DNA of 64,000 bases from Clostridium sp. (GTDB lineage Bacteria > Bacillota > Clostridia > Lachnospirales > Lachnospiraceae), in the NCBI GenBank assembly GCA_023664385.1, contig JAMPFU010000009.1:30014-94013 (forward strand). Reading direction: 5' to 3'. The position numbers and the translations under genes are program-made. The notes beneath the pieces were generated by a model. It made no database searches. It was not told the DNA's origin and saw only the letters and a program-made list of their open reading frames with translations. This document shows, one piece after another, positions 1-8,804 of the stretch. Position 1 is the stretch's first letter; every line of letters begins with the position of its first letter.

Positions 1-293
1 TTAAGCTTCCCGATTGTTTTTCAGATGCGGAGACTGTAAAGGTCAGAAAAGCATATATAGACTTTAACGGACATATGGGAAATGCAAAGTACATTCAGCT
101 TGCAGATGAGTACATTCCACAGGGAGCTGTTGTGAAGCGGATAAGGGTGGAATATAAAAACCAGTCAAAATATGGAGAAGCTCTTTTGCTTGCCATGGCT
201 GTCGAGCATACGGATGAAGGACAGCGTGTGGTGGTTAAAATATCGGGAAATGAAGCAGGCGATATTAAGGCAGTTGTTGAATATTTATTGTAG
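1..293 (+). CDS. acyl-ACP thioesterase, C-terminal part (cut by window edge)
   Basis: The reading frame is open from base 3 to the TAG at 291-293, so the gene enters from the left and only about 96 residues are visible. The segment DFNGHMGNAKY matches the D-x-N-x-H hot-dog-fold motif of bacterial acyl-ACP thioesterases, and the following IRVEYKNQSKYGE and AVVEYLL stretches fit the end of the second hot-dog domain. The enzyme hydrolyses acyl-ACP to release free fatty acid in the cytosol. The internal ATG at 75 is not the true start, because the conserved motif lies before it. Family by motif; substrate length cannot be told. Confidence 0.75.
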   Translation, partial: KLPDCFSDAETVKVRKAYIDFNGHMGNAKYIQLADEYIPQGAVVKRIRVEYKNQSKYGEALLLAMAVEHTDEGQRVVVKISGNEAGDIKAVVEYLL

Positions 294-307
294 ATATGGA
301 GAAAACC

Positions 308-585
308 ATGAAAATTATTCATTGTGCCGATTTGCACCTTGATTCAAAATTAAATGCCAACTTGGACGGAGCAAAAAAGCGTGAGAGAAAAGCAGAGCTT
401 TTAGGTACATTTACACGCTTGATTGACTATGCCGTAAAAATAGGGGGAAGCAATTACTGTGGAGCAAGGGAATAGATTATTTGACGCTTGGGCATATTCA
501 TTTCTATAAAGCGGAAGTCCTTGATATAAGAGGTGCAGAGTGTTATGTTGGTTGTCATGAGGGAAGGGGCTTTCAATGGAGCTGA
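308..585 (+). pseudogene. SbcD/YhaO-type DNA repair exonuclease, decayed remnant
   Basis: An ATG at 308 opens MKIIHCADLHLDSKL, the first metal-binding motif (DLH) of the SbcD/YhaO metallophosphoesterases, but the frame stops at 473-475 after 55 residues. From 475, in the next frame, DYLTLGHIHFYKAEV and YVGCHEGRGF follow. These are the C-terminal metal-binding GHIH motif and the segment after it in the same family, ending in TGA at 583-585. The central roughly 150 residues and everything after the catalytic domain are missing. It is therefore a deletion plus frameshift relic. A full-length family member is usually 350-420 residues. Confidence 0.8.
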
Positions 586-631
586 GAAAAACGCATAGTT
601 TTAAAATATAAAAGTATCGGAGGTATTTATT

Positions 632-3544
632 TTGAAGTTAGAGGAATTAAAAGCTTACGAGCTGATTGAAAAACAGGAGCTTTCTGAGGTTAAGGGAACA
701 GGCTATGTTTTAAGACATAAGAAAACGAAAGCAAGGGTCTGTGTTGTGTGCAATGAGGACAACAACAAGGTTTTTACGATAGGATTTCGGACGCCGCCTG
801 AGGATGATATGGGAATACCACACATCATGGAGCATTCGGTTTTGTGTGGTTCAAAGAATTTTCCTGTAAAGGATCCCTTTGTTGAGCTTTGCAAGGGCTC
901 ACTCAATACATTTTTAAATGCAATGACCTATTCGGACAAGACGGTATATCCCGTGGCAAGTCTGAATAAAAAGGATTTTCATAACCTGATGCATGTTTAT
1001 CTTGATGCGGTTTTTTATCCGAACATATATGAACATGATGAGATATTGATGCAGGAGGGCTGGCACTACGAGGTAGATGAGGAAACCGATGATTTAAAAT
1101 ATAACGGTGTTGTTTTTAATGAGATGAAGGGTGTATTTTCATCACCTGAGCAGCAGCTTTTCAGGGTGATTGAGAAGTCCCTGCATGGACATACCGCATA
1201 CAGCTATGAGTCAGGCGGCGACCCTGCATTTATCACGGACCTTGACAGGGAGACATTTCTTGCGTTCCACAAGAGATACTATCATCCGAGCAACAGCTAC
1301 ATTTATCTTTATGGGGATATGGATGCGGCAGCCGAGCTTGATTTTATTGACAGGGAATATCTTGCCTCCTATGATTATTTAGAAATTGACTCTGCCCTTA
1401 CGGATGAGCCTGACTTTAAGGAGGCAAAGGAGATAAGGGAGGAGTACAGTCTTGCCGATGCGGAGGAGGAGAAGGATAACACATATCTTACCTATAACGT
1501 ATCTGTGGGAAAGAGTACGGACAAAAAGCTTTGTATGGCATTTTCCGTAATAGAGCATGCACTTTTGGAGGCGCCCGGAGCACCGCTTAAAAAGGCACTG
1601 ATTGATGCAGGCATCGGGATGGATGTTTTTTCCTCCTATGATGACGGAATAAAGCAGCCGACATTTTCTATTGTTGCAAAAAATGCAAATGAGGAGGACA
1701 AGGATAAATTCATTGATATTATTGATAAAACACTTGCGGGTATTGTAAAGGACGGAATTAATAAGCGTTCCTTTCTTGCTGCCATAAACTATTTTGAATT
1801 TAAGCACAAGGAGAGCAATTTTGGCAGATACCCAAAGGGACTTATGCTGGGCTTAAATGCTTTTAATACGTGGCTTTATGATGATAGTATGGCACTGACA
1901 AATTTTTCACTCAATGAGGTTTTTGACGAGCTAAAGGCTGATGTGGAAAAGGGATATTTTGAAAATCTGATAAGTGCTTACCTTCTTGAGAATAAAAATA
2001 AAACCTACGTTGTGCTTGCACCGAAAAAGGGGCTTGGCAGGGAGCTTGAGGAGCGTGAGAGAAAAAAGCTGGATGATTATAAGAAAACCCTTACGGAGTC
2101 TGAGCTTTTGGGGATAAAGAAAAACATGGAGGCACTTAAAAAATATCAGAGTGAGCCAAGCAGTCAGGAGGCGCTTAAAACAATACCGATGCTTGAGATT
2201 TCGGATATTGACAAAAAGGCAAGGACCATCAATAATCAATTTTCTGAGATTGAGATGGTAAAGGTTGTAAGCCATGACATTTTTACAAACGGAATTAGTT
2301 ATGTAAACTTAAACTTCGATATTGAGGATATTGATTATGACAAATATCCGTATATTTCACTGTTGGCAGAGATTTTCAAATATGTTGACACGGAGCACTA
2401 CACATACAATGAGCTTGCCAATGAAATTAATCTCCATACGGGAGGCATCGGCTTTGATGTTACGGTTTCAAACACGAAGGACATTGACAAAATAAATGTT
2501 CATTTTATTGTAAATGCAAAAATGCTTGACGATAAGCTGGACAGGGCAATGGAGCTTATCAATGAGATTTTGTTTACCTCGAAGCTTGATGATAAAAAGC
2601 GTTTGCAGGAGATTATATGTGAGACGAGGGTAAACCTTAAAAATGAACTGGTGGCTGCAGGACATACGACGGCCGCAGGAAGGGTGCTTTCCTATGTGTC
2701 TCCCGTAGGTGTTGTGAAGGAGCTTACGGAGGGCGTTGATTATTATAAATTCTTAGAGTCGCTTGAAAAGGAGTTTGATGCAAGGTATGAGGCGCTTGCG
2801 GCAGACTTAAAGTCAGTTTTGGGCGAGGTTTTAAGGAGAGGCGGACTTACAATATCCTACACTGGAGACAAAAATCCAAAGGAGATTATGGGTGCTTCCG
2901 TTACGGCACTTTCAAAAAGGCTTTCCACAAGGGCAAGGTTTGACAATCCTAAGGTTATAAAGCCGCAGATTTTAAATGAGGGCTTTAAAACTGCAAGTCA
3001 GGTGCAGTATGTGGCAACGGCAGGAAACTACAAGGAGCGTGGACTTCACTTTAGGGGCGATTTGTATGTGCTTCAGTCAATATTCTCATATGAGTATTTG
3101 TGGCTTAACGTCAGGGTAAAGGGTGGCGCATACGGCTGTATGTGTGCATTTGCGAGAAGTGGAAATGCATATTTTACCTCCTATCGTGACCCGAATCTTA
3201 TGGAGACTTACAATATATATAAAAATGCGCCTGAATATGTGAGAACCTTTGACGCAGAGGACCGGGACATGACAAAATATATTATCGGTGCAATCAGCAG
3301 GTTAGACTCCCCGCTTTCTCCGTCTGCCGAGGGTGCATTTTCCTTTGCGGCATACCTGATGGGAATTACGGATGAGGATTTGCAGCGGGAGCGTGATGAG
3401 GTGCTTGCGGCAAATGTCAGCAGCATAAGAGGGCTTGCACCATATGTTGAGGCTGCTGTAGACGGGGGGCTTATTTGTGCAATCGGAAATGAGGATAAGA
3501 TTGCTGCCGCCAAGGATAATTTTAAGATTGTGGAGAGTATATAA
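632..3544 (+). CDS. M16C-family zinc metallopeptidase (insulinase/presequence-protease type)
   Basis: This 970-residue protein has the length of the single-chain M16C (PreP/HypA-like) peptidases. The inverted zinc motif HIMEH is at residues 64-68, and the downstream FNEMKGVFSS segment supplies the usual third ligand Glu. Two M16 halves are linked by a charged helical region around residues 470-530, and a C-terminal R-x-K-G-G-A-Y-G segment fits the second half. It degrades peptides in a closed chamber and has no signal peptide, so it is cytosolic. It starts at TTG 632, eight bases after CGGAGG. era follows immediately, suggesting co-transcription. Confidence 0.9.
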   Translation: MKLEELKAYELIEKQELSEVKGTGYVLRHKKTKARVCVVCNEDNNKVFTIGFRTPPEDDMGIPHIMEHSVLCGSKNFPVKDPFVELCKGSLNTFLNAMTYSDKTVYPVASLNKKDFHNLMHVYLDAVFYPNIYEHDEILMQEGWHYEVDEETDDLKYNGVVFNEMKGVFSSPEQQLFRVIEKSLHGHTAYSYESGGDPAFITDLDRETFLAFHKRYYHPSNSYIYLYGDMDAAAELDFIDREYLASYDYLEIDSALTDEPDFKEAKEIREEYSLADAEEEKDNTYLTYNVSVGKSTDKKLCMAFSVIEHALLEAPGAPLKKALIDAGIGMDVFSSYDDGIKQPTFSIVAKNANEEDKDKFIDIIDKTLAGIVKDGINKRSFLAAINYFEFKHKESNFGRYPKGLMLGLNAFNTWLYDDSMALTNFSLNEVFDELKADVEKGYFENLISAYLLENKNKTYVVLAPKKGLGRELEERERKKLDDYKKTLTESELLGIKKNMEALKKYQSEPSSQEALKTIPMLEISDIDKKARTINNQFSEIEMVKVVSHDIFTNGISYVNLNFDIEDIDYDKYPYISLLAEIFKYVDTEHYTYNELANEINLHTGGIGFDVTVSNTKDIDKINVHFIVNAKMLDDKLDRAMELINEILFTSKLDDKKRLQEIICETRVNLKNELVAAGHTTAAGRVLSYVSPVGVVKELTEGVDYYKFLESLEKEFDARYEALAADLKSVLGEVLRRGGLTISYTGDKNPKEIMGASVTALSKRLSTRARFDNPKVIKPQILNEGFKTASQVQYVATAGNYKERGLHFRGDLYVLQSIFSYEYLWLNVRVKGGAYGCMCAFARSGNAYFTSYRDPNLMETYNIYKNAPEYVRTFDAEDRDMTKYIIGAISRLDSPLSPSAEGAFSFAAYLMGITDEDLQRERDEVLAANVSSIRGLAPYVEAAVDGGLICAIGNEDKIAAAKDNFKIVESI

Positions 3545-3607
3545 TTGAAGCTGTCACCGCTATGGCGAGACTGGATTTGGAATGTGGTGATGTTTAAGGG
3601 AGATAAT

Positions 3608-4618
3608 ATGACGGATAATTACAAATCGGGCTTTGCTGCCATTATAGGCAGACCGAATGTGGGCAAATCAACGCTTATGAACCGTTTAATCGGACAAAAA
3701 ATTGCCATAACAAGCAGCAAGGCGCAGACAACGAGAAACAGAATACAGACCGTATATACAGATGATGAGGCGCAGATTGTTTTCCTTGATACGCCAGGTA
3801 TCAACAGGGCAAAAAATAAGCTGGGAGAATACATGATGAATGTAGCCTATGGCACGCTTACAGAGGTTGACATCATCATGTGGATTGTAGAGCCTACAAC
3901 ATTTATCGGCGCAGGGGAACGGCAGATTATAGAGACGCTTGGAAAGGTAAAAACGCCTAAAATACTTGTCATTAATAAGACGGACACTGTAGAGGAACAA
4001 AAGATAATTGATGCGATTGAGCGTTATAAGGATGTGTGTACCTTTGAGGCTATCGTGCCGGTTTCTGCCCTGCGGGGCAAAAATACGGAGGAGCTTTTAA
4101 AGGCACTCAAAGCCCTGCTGCCATACGGACCACAATTTTATGACGAGGACACCATAACAGACCAGCCGGAGCGACAGATTGTTGCCGAGCTTATCAGGGA
4201 GCAGGCACTACGACAGCTTGACAAGGAAATTCCACATGGAATAGCAGTCGTCATTGACAGCATGAAGGAACGGAAGCTTAAAAGAAATAACAGGGACAAT
4301 AATAAAGATAACAACGATAAAAACAATCATAACAGAGATAACAGTAACGATGGCGGTAATGGAGACTATCATGGTGGTAATTCCCAAATTATTATAGATA
4401 TAGATGCAACCATTATATGTGAGCGTGATTCCCACAAGGGCATTATTATCGGCAAGCAGGGGGCAATGCTTAAAAGCATCGGCACGAAGGCGAGAATCAG
4501 CATGGAAAACCTCCTTGACGCCAAGGTAAACCTAAAGCTTTGGGTAAAGGTAAAAAAGGATTGGAGAGACAGTGAAATACTGCTCAAAAATTACGGATAT
4601 GTACAGGGCAGGGATTAA
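3608..4618 (+). CDS. era: GTPase Era, with an Asn/Asp-rich insertion
   Basis: Era binds 16S rRNA through a KH domain and aids 30S maturation. G1 GRPNVGKST, G2 TTRNR, G3 DTPG, G4 NKTD and G5 VSAL are all present, followed by a KH domain with HKGIIIGKQGAMLKSIG. The frame is open from TTG 3545, but ATG 3608 (MTDNYKSGF) fits the family N-terminus and follows AAGGGAG. It encodes 336 residues against about 300 for most Era proteins. The excess is a roughly 33-residue low-complexity tract rich in Asn, Asp, Lys and Gly (bases about 4283-4383), placed where the KH beta-strand normally continues. recO lies 33 bases downstream. Confidence 0.95.
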   Translation: MTDNYKSGFAAIIGRPNVGKSTLMNRLIGQKIAITSSKAQTTRNRIQTVYTDDEAQIVFLDTPGINRAKNKLGEYMMNVAYGTLTEVDIIMWIVEPTTFIGAGERQIIETLGKVKTPKILVINKTDTVEEQKIIDAIERYKDVCTFEAIVPVSALRGKNTEELLKALKALLPYGPQFYDEDTITDQPERQIVAELIREQALRQLDKEIPHGIAVVIDSMKERKLKRNNRDNNKDNNDKNNHNRDNSNDGGNGDYHGGNSQIIIDIDATIICERDSHKGIIIGKQGAMLKSIGTKARISMENLLDAKVNLKLWVKVKKDWRDSEILLKNYGYVQGRD

Positions 4619-4651
4619 TTGTGGGGCTGTGCAAATCTGTGGAGATAAATC

Positions 4652-5392
4652 ATGAAGGAAGAAATCGTTGTAAATGGAATAGTGTTATATGCAACCCTTG
4701 TGGGCGAGTACGATAAACGTCTTGTGGTGCTTACGAAGGAAAAAGGCAAAATAACCATATTTGCCAATGGCGCAAGACGTCCCGGAAGCCAGTTTCGTGC
4801 GGCAAGCCAAAGCTTTGTCATGGGGGCGTTTACCGTTACGGCAGGGAGAGATTACTATAATCTGCATAAGGTTGAGGTAAGGGACTATTTTGGCGAGCTG
4901 CCGCTGGATATGGAAAAAATGTGCTATGCCTCATATTTTTGTGAGCTGATGTCCTATTATACAAGAGAGGGCGATTCCTGTGTAAATAACTTAAATCTGC
5001 TTTACGTTACCTTTAAGGCGTTAATTAAGGGAAGCATGCCGAACGTCCTTATAAAAGCAATATATGAAACAAGGCTTATGGACATAGAGGGGGAGGGCAT
5101 ACACTGTTATTCCTGCGTGAAATGCTCATCAAAGGAAATCACTTACATAGGCAGTAAGCGTGGGGGGCTTTTATGCGGGAAATGCGCAAAGGAGTTGAAT
5201 GTTACCCAGAGGGTAAGCTCCACGCTTGTTTATACGCTTCAATTTATACAGTCTGCGCCTATCGGGCAGCTTTATGGCTTTTCACTTTCAGATGACGCCA
5301 TGCAGGAGCTTATCAATATAACCGACCGTTTTTTAAATGAGCATGTAGATAGAAAATTTAAGTCGTTAGAGATATTGGCGTCACTGGACTGA
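4652..5392 (+). CDS. recO: DNA repair protein RecO
   Basis: The 246-residue protein has an N-terminal OB-fold beginning VNGIVLYATLVGEYDKRLVVLT and a central zinc finger, with CYSCVKC and, after about 20 residues, CGKC. This is the usual Firmicutes RecO arrangement. RecO works with RecF and RecR to load RecA on SSB-coated gaps. Its position directly after era is common in Firmicutes. The start follows a GGAGATAAATC-like ribosome site. Nothing looks truncated. Confidence 0.93.
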   Translation: MKEEIVVNGIVLYATLVGEYDKRLVVLTKEKGKITIFANGARRPGSQFRAASQSFVMGAFTVTAGRDYYNLHKVEVRDYFGELPLDMEKMCYASYFCELMSYYTREGDSCVNNLNLLYVTFKALIKGSMPNVLIKAIYETRLMDIEGEGIHCYSCVKCSSKEITYIGSKRGGLLCGKCAKELNVTQRVSSTLVYTLQFIQSAPIGQLYGFSLSDDAMQELINITDRFLNEHVDRKFKSLEILASLD

Positions 5393-5430
5393 CAAGAAGA
5401 TAATTATATAATTACATTTGAAAAATTTAA

Positions 5431-5459
5431 TTGACTTTACAACTTATAAGTTGTAAAAT
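5431..5459 (+). promoter_or_regulatory. promoter with palindromic operator for the toxin-antitoxin pair
   Basis: TTGACT (5431-5436), 17 bases, then TAAAAT (5454-5459) is a good sigma-A promoter. Bases 5436-5457 form a perfect 22-bp palindrome, TTTACAACTTA followed by its reverse complement, filling the spacer and touching both hexamers. Such placement suits autorepression by the antitoxin. The repressor identity is inferred. Confidence 0.8.
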
Positions 5460-5488
5460 AGGCATAACAAAAGAGAAAGAAGGTCAAT

Positions 5489-5827
5489 ATGGTTCTACAT
5501 CATTATAAATCTAATTCTGGAAAAGATTTAATTTTGGAGTATGTCAAGTCATTGCCAGATGATGAAAAGACAGACGGATTTTCAGTGTTGCAATGTTTAC
5601 AAAATGATGAAATGGATAAAATAAAATTCAAACGTTGGGAAAAAAAGGTTTATGAAGTATACTTCTATAAAAATAATAGAATATTTTATGTTGTAGCAGA
5701 TGGAAAGAATTTGTATCTGTTACATGCTTGTCGAAAACAAAAGAACCAAACAGAAAAGAAAGATAGGAAGATAGTTATAAAAAGAGCTAAGGAAATCGGG
5801 GAATTATTAGGCAAGAAATTTATATAA
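5489..5827 (+). CDS. RelE/HigB (phage Gp49-like) toxin
   Basis: This 112-residue basic protein has the Gp49/HigB arrangement: an N-terminal helix pair (GKDLILEYVKSLPDDEK), then RWEKKVYEVYF, RIFYVVADGKNLYLLHACRKQ, and a Lys/Arg-rich C-terminal helix (KIVIKRAKEIGELL). Family toxins cleave mRNA on the ribosome. It is followed after 17 bases by an XRE antitoxin, and the toxin-first order is typical of higBA-like modules. The start ATG 5489 follows GAAAGAAGG. A 31-bp piece of this gene (5735-5765) recurs at 7878-7908. Exact cleavage specificity is unknown. Confidence 0.85.
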   Translation: MVLHHYKSNSGKDLILEYVKSLPDDEKTDGFSVLQCLQNDEMDKIKFKRWEKKVYEVYFYKNNRIFYVVADGKNLYLLHACRKQKNQTEKKDRKIVIKRAKEIGELLGKKFI

Positions 5828-5844
5828 TTAAGGAGGTGTTGAAC

Positions 5845-6141
5845 ATGCCGTTTGTAAAGGTCGATATTGATAAAGAAATAGAAAAGCATTGTCAAGAGTC
5901 TCCATCATTTGCGAAAGCTTGGAATGAGAGCAGAGAGGAATATAAGTTAATTGGAGAAATGATTAGTCTGCGGAAAGCTGAAAAAATTACGCAAAGTCAG
6001 TTAGCTGCTATTACTGGCAGTAAGCAACAGGTCATTTCACGGATTGAGAAAAAGGAGAGCAGCCCATCTTTAAAAATTTTTTGTAGTATGCTTGATGCTT
6101 TAGGCTATGAGTTACAAATTGTGAAAAAACAGAATATATAA
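5845..6141 (+). CDS. XRE-family antitoxin (HigA-like)
   Basis: The 98-residue protein has a central helix-turn-helix (ITQSQLAAITGSKQQVISRIE) and an N-terminal region (ESPSFAKAWNESREEYKL) like that of antitoxins paired with Gp49-type toxins. ATG 5845 lies eight bases after AGGAGG. An upstream in-frame GTG at 5836 overlaps that ribosome site and is unlikely to be used. It should neutralise the upstream toxin and, by its HTH, bind the palindrome at 5436-5457. A terminator follows. Confidence 0.85.
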   Translation: MPFVKVDIDKEIEKHCQESPSFAKAWNESREEYKLIGEMISLRKAEKITQSQLAAITGSKQQVISRIEKKESSPSLKIFCSMLDALGYELQIVKKQNI

Positions 6142-6171
6142 TATATAAGTAAATTGTATTATGAGAATAGA

Positions 6172-6204
6172 GGACACTGACAGAAATGCCGGTGTCTTTT
6201 ATTT
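6172..6204 (+). terminator. terminator of the toxin-antitoxin operon
   Basis: GGACAC and GGTGTC arms enclose a loop of about 13 bases and are followed by a T-rich run. It ends transcription between the antitoxin gene and the glyS promoter. The stem is short. Confidence 0.6.
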
Positions 6205-6250
6205 TGACTGCAAAAAATTAAATTAGTAAATTAAATTATCGTATTATGAC

Positions 6251-6279
6251 TTGCAATATTTGGATATTATATGTAAAAT
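6251..6279 (+). promoter_or_regulatory. glyS promoter
   Basis: TTGCAA, 17 bases, TAAAAT. The leader that follows carries a hairpin (CATGTTC, loop, GGACATG, about 6285-6304). No T-box specifier or GGTGG antiterminator motif was seen. The whole promoter-leader block recurs at about 7965-8070. Confidence 0.6.
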
Positions 6280-6374
6280 AAATGGCATGTTCCAGCAGGA
6301 CATGTCAGCATCCTGACTGAGTATAGGATTGTATAAGTTTCCTATAAATAAATATGAGAGGTGTGATTAGGATA

Positions 6375-7763
6375 ATGGAAAAGACAATGGACAAAATAAC
6401 AGCGCTTGCTAAATCAAGAGGATTTATATATCCTGGCTCGGAGATTTACGGAGGTTTAGCAAATACATGGGACTACGGAAATTTAGGCGTTGAATTTAAA
6501 AATAATGTAAAAAAAGCATGGTGGAAGAAATTTATACAGGAAAATCCGTACAACGTAGGCGTTGACTGCGCCATATTGATGAACCCGCAGACATGGGTTG
6601 CATCGGGACATGTTGGGAGCTTTTCTGACCCGCTGATAGACTGTAAGGAATGTCACGAGAGATTTCGGGCTGACAAAATTATAGAGGATTTTATGCAGGA
6701 AAACGGCATTGCATTAGAGGGCAGCGTTGATGCATGGTCCAAGGAGGACATGGTAAATTTTATTGAGGAAAAGAATGTGTGCTGTCCAAGCTGCGGCAAG
6801 CATAATTTCACGGATATAAGAGAATTTAACCTGATGTTTAAGACATTTCAGGGGGTTACTGAGGATTCCTCAGCTACATTATATTTAAGACCTGAAACGG
6901 CGCAGGGTATTTTTGTAAATTTCAAGAATGTCCAGAGAACATCAAGAAAGAAGATACCATTTGGCATTGGACAGATTGGTAAATCTTTTAGAAATGAAAT
7001 TACGCCGGGCAACTTTACGTTCCGTACAAGAGAGTTTGAGCAGATGGAGCTTGAATTTTTCTGTGAGCCTGACACTGACCTTGAGTGGTTTCAATATTGG
7101 AAGGATTTTTGTATCAACTGGCTCAAGGAGCTTGGCATGAAGGAAGACGAGATGAGATACCGTGACCACGATAAGGAGGAGCTTTCCTTCTACAGCAAGG
7201 CGACAACGGATATTGAGTTTTTATTCCCATTTGGCTGGGGTGAGCTTTGGGGAATTGCCGACAGAACCGACTACGACCTTACCCAGCACCAAAATACTTC
7301 AAAGGAGCCAATGGATTACTTTGATGATGAGAAGAAGATAAAGTATGTTCCGTATGTAATAGAGCCGTCACTTGGAGCTGACCGTGTAACCCTTGCATTT
7401 CTTTGCTCGGCATATGACGAGGAGGAGCTTGAGGGCGGAGATACAAGAACGGTGCTTCATTTCCATCCTGCACTTGCACCTGTGAAGATTGGTGTGCTTC
7501 CACTTTCAAAGAAGCTGAATGAGGGTGCAGAGAAAATTTATACGGAGCTTTCAAAGTATTACAACTGTGAATTTGATGACAGAGGAAATATTGGAAAGCG
7601 ATACAGAAGGCAGGACGAGATTGGAACGCCATTCTGTGTAACCTACGATTTCGACTCAGAGACAGACGGTGCAGTAACCGTAAGGGACAGAGATACCATG
7701 GAGCAGGAACGGATAAAGATAGAGGACCTGAAGGCATATTTTGAGAAGAAGCTGTATTATTAA
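6375..7763 (+). CDS. glyS: glycine--tRNA ligase (single-chain class II)
   Basis: The enzyme attaches glycine to tRNA-Gly. The protein has 462 residues, the usual size of the homodimeric bacterial GlyRS. It opens with [31 protein letters not shown], and has a class II motif 2 ([25 protein letters not shown]), a zinc-finger-like CKECH / CCPSCG pair, and a C-terminal anticodon-binding domain ([11 protein letters not shown] to the end). ATG 6375 matches family N-termini, whereas an in-frame ATG at 6354 would add seven unsupported residues. A strong terminator follows. The last 21 bases of the gene recur at 8079-8099. Confidence 0.96.
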   Translation: MEKTMDKITALAKSRGFIYPGSEIYGGLANTWDYGNLGVEFKNNVKKAWWKKFIQENPYNVGVDCAILMNPQTWVASGHVGSFSDPLIDCKECHERFRADKIIEDFMQENGIALEGSVDAWSKEDMVNFIEEKNVCCPSCGKHNFTDIREFNLMFKTFQGVTEDSSATLYLRPETAQGIFVNFKNVQRTSRKKIPFGIGQIGKSFRNEITPGNFTFRTREFEQMELEFFCEPDTDLEWFQYWKDFCINWLKELGMKEDEMRYRDHDKEELSFYSKATTDIEFLFPFGWGELWGIADRTDYDLTQHQNTSKEPMDYFDDEKKIKYVPYVIEPSLGADRVTLAFLCSAYDEEELEGGDTRTVLHFHPALAPVKIGVLPLSKKLNEGAEKIYTELSKYYNCEFDDRGNIGKRYRRQDEIGTPFCVTYDFDSETDGAVTVRDRDTMEQERIKIEDLKAYFEKKLYY

Positions 7764-7798
7764 ATAAAACATGGAAAAATAATGTTATTTAGAAAAAG

Positions 7799-7835
7799 GG
7801 TTGTCGCATTAAGATAGTGCGGCAGCCTCTTTTTT
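7799..7835 (+). terminator. glyS terminator
   Basis: A 10-bp stem (GGTTGTCGCA with TGCGGCAGCC, two G-T pairs) is followed by six T residues. It is a textbook intrinsic terminator. Confidence 0.9.
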
Positions 7836-7853
7836 GTTTATGTAAAATTGTAA

Positions 7854-8099
7854 TTTTTATGCTTGACAACAACTAGGAAACAAAAGAACCAAACAGAAAA
7901 GAAAGATAAGAAACAGCTTTTTTTAAAATATGCTTAAGATTAGCTTAAGTAATATTAAGTTATTGTGGTATGGCTTGTAATATTTGGATATTATTTGTAA
8001 AATAAGTGCATGTTTTAGCAGGATATGTTAGTATTCTGCCTGAATACTTGGTTGTAAGGTTTTCCTATCAATAGTTCAGAGAAGAAGCTGTATTATTAA
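7854..8099 (+). repeat. mosaic of copies of nearby sequences
   Basis: Four pieces lie in order. Bases 7854-7875 are identical to 15943-15964 (hrcA promoter). Bases 7878-7908 are identical to 5735-5765 (toxin gene). About 7965-8070 is similar to about 6240-6345 (glyS promoter and leader). Bases 8079-8099 are identical to 7743-7763 (glyS 3' end). The last two look like a duplicated glyS with its body deleted. The block fills the 369-bp gap between glyS and the ABC genes and holds no ORF. Confidence 0.85.
7975..8003 (+). promoter_or_regulatory. promoter of the ABC exporter genes (copy of the glyS promoter)
   Basis: TTGTAA, 17 bases, TAAAAT, at the same relative place as in the glyS promoter at 6251-6279. 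The leader hairpin is kept in diverged form (CATGTTT, loop, GGATATG), and a second stem AGTATTC/GAATACT follows. It is the only good promoter ahead of the ABC genes. Confidence 0.6.
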
Positions 8100-8132
8100 G
8101 CTGGGAGTACCAAAAGGGGGGAGTACAGGCAT

Positions 8133-8786
8133 ATGATAAGAATTAAAGATTTAAAAAAGCAATATGGAACAGGCAGTGCTGCATGTATCGCTTTGAACAA
8201 AATAAGCCTGGAGCTGCCTGAAAAAAAGTTTATTGCCATTACAGGAAAAAGCGGCAGTGGAAAAACAACGCTGCTGAATATGATTGGTTTAATTGACAAA
8301 CCAAATTCCGGCAGTATTGAGGTAAATGGAAAAGATATATTGAAATTTAATAAAAAGGAAATTCGGGAATACAGACGGAAAACGATAGGTATTGTATTTC
8401 AGTTTTTCCAGCTTATCCCTGTGATTAACTGTTATGACAATATCGTAATCGCAAATGAATTTTCCCCAAAATATGAGAAGGAATATTTTGATGAGCTGGT
8501 TGAGCAGTTGGATATTGGAGACTTATTAAATAAATATCCAGAGCAGTTATCAGGCGGACAGCAGCAAAGAATTGCCATAGCAAGAGCCTTGATTAACCGT
8601 CCCCGGATAATTCTTGCTGATGAGCCGACAGGGAATTTGGATTCCGAAAACAGCGAAAATGTTGTCGGTCTGCTAAAAAGTGTAGTTACAAAGTATGACA
8701 TGAGTCTGATTATGGTAACCCACGACAGTGACATCGTAAAGGAAGCAGATATTAATGTATGTCTTGTTGATGGCAATGTTCAATAA
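8133..8786 (+). CDS. ABC transporter ATP-binding protein (MacB/LolD-like)
   Basis: The 217-residue ATPase has Walker A GKSGSGKTT (near residue 40), signature LSGGQQQRIAIARAL, Walker B ILADEPTGNLD and the switch His in MVTHD. These are features of the small ATPases that drive MacB/FtsX-type mechanotransmission exporters. It is followed 18 bases later by its large permease. The role is likely export of, or resistance to, a peptide or lipid-targeting antibiotic, but the substrate cannot be read from sequence. ATG 8133 follows AGGGGGGAG. Confidence 0.9.
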   Translation: MIRIKDLKKQYGTGSAACIALNKISLELPEKKFIAITGKSGSGKTTLLNMIGLIDKPNSGSIEVNGKDILKFNKKEIREYRRKTIGIVFQFFQLIPVINCYDNIVIANEFSPKYEKEYFDELVEQLDIGDLLNKYPEQLSGGQQQRIAIARALINRPRIILADEPTGNLDSENSENVVGLLKSVVTKYDMSLIMVTHDSDIVKEADINVCLVDGNVQ

Positions 8787-8804
8787 TAGAGGGAGTGGGC
8801 ATAT

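Noticed and set aside
6205..6374. Possible T-box riboswitch ahead of glyS
   Set aside because: A leader hairpin exists, but no conserved GGTGG-type antiterminator sequence or specifier loop was seen.
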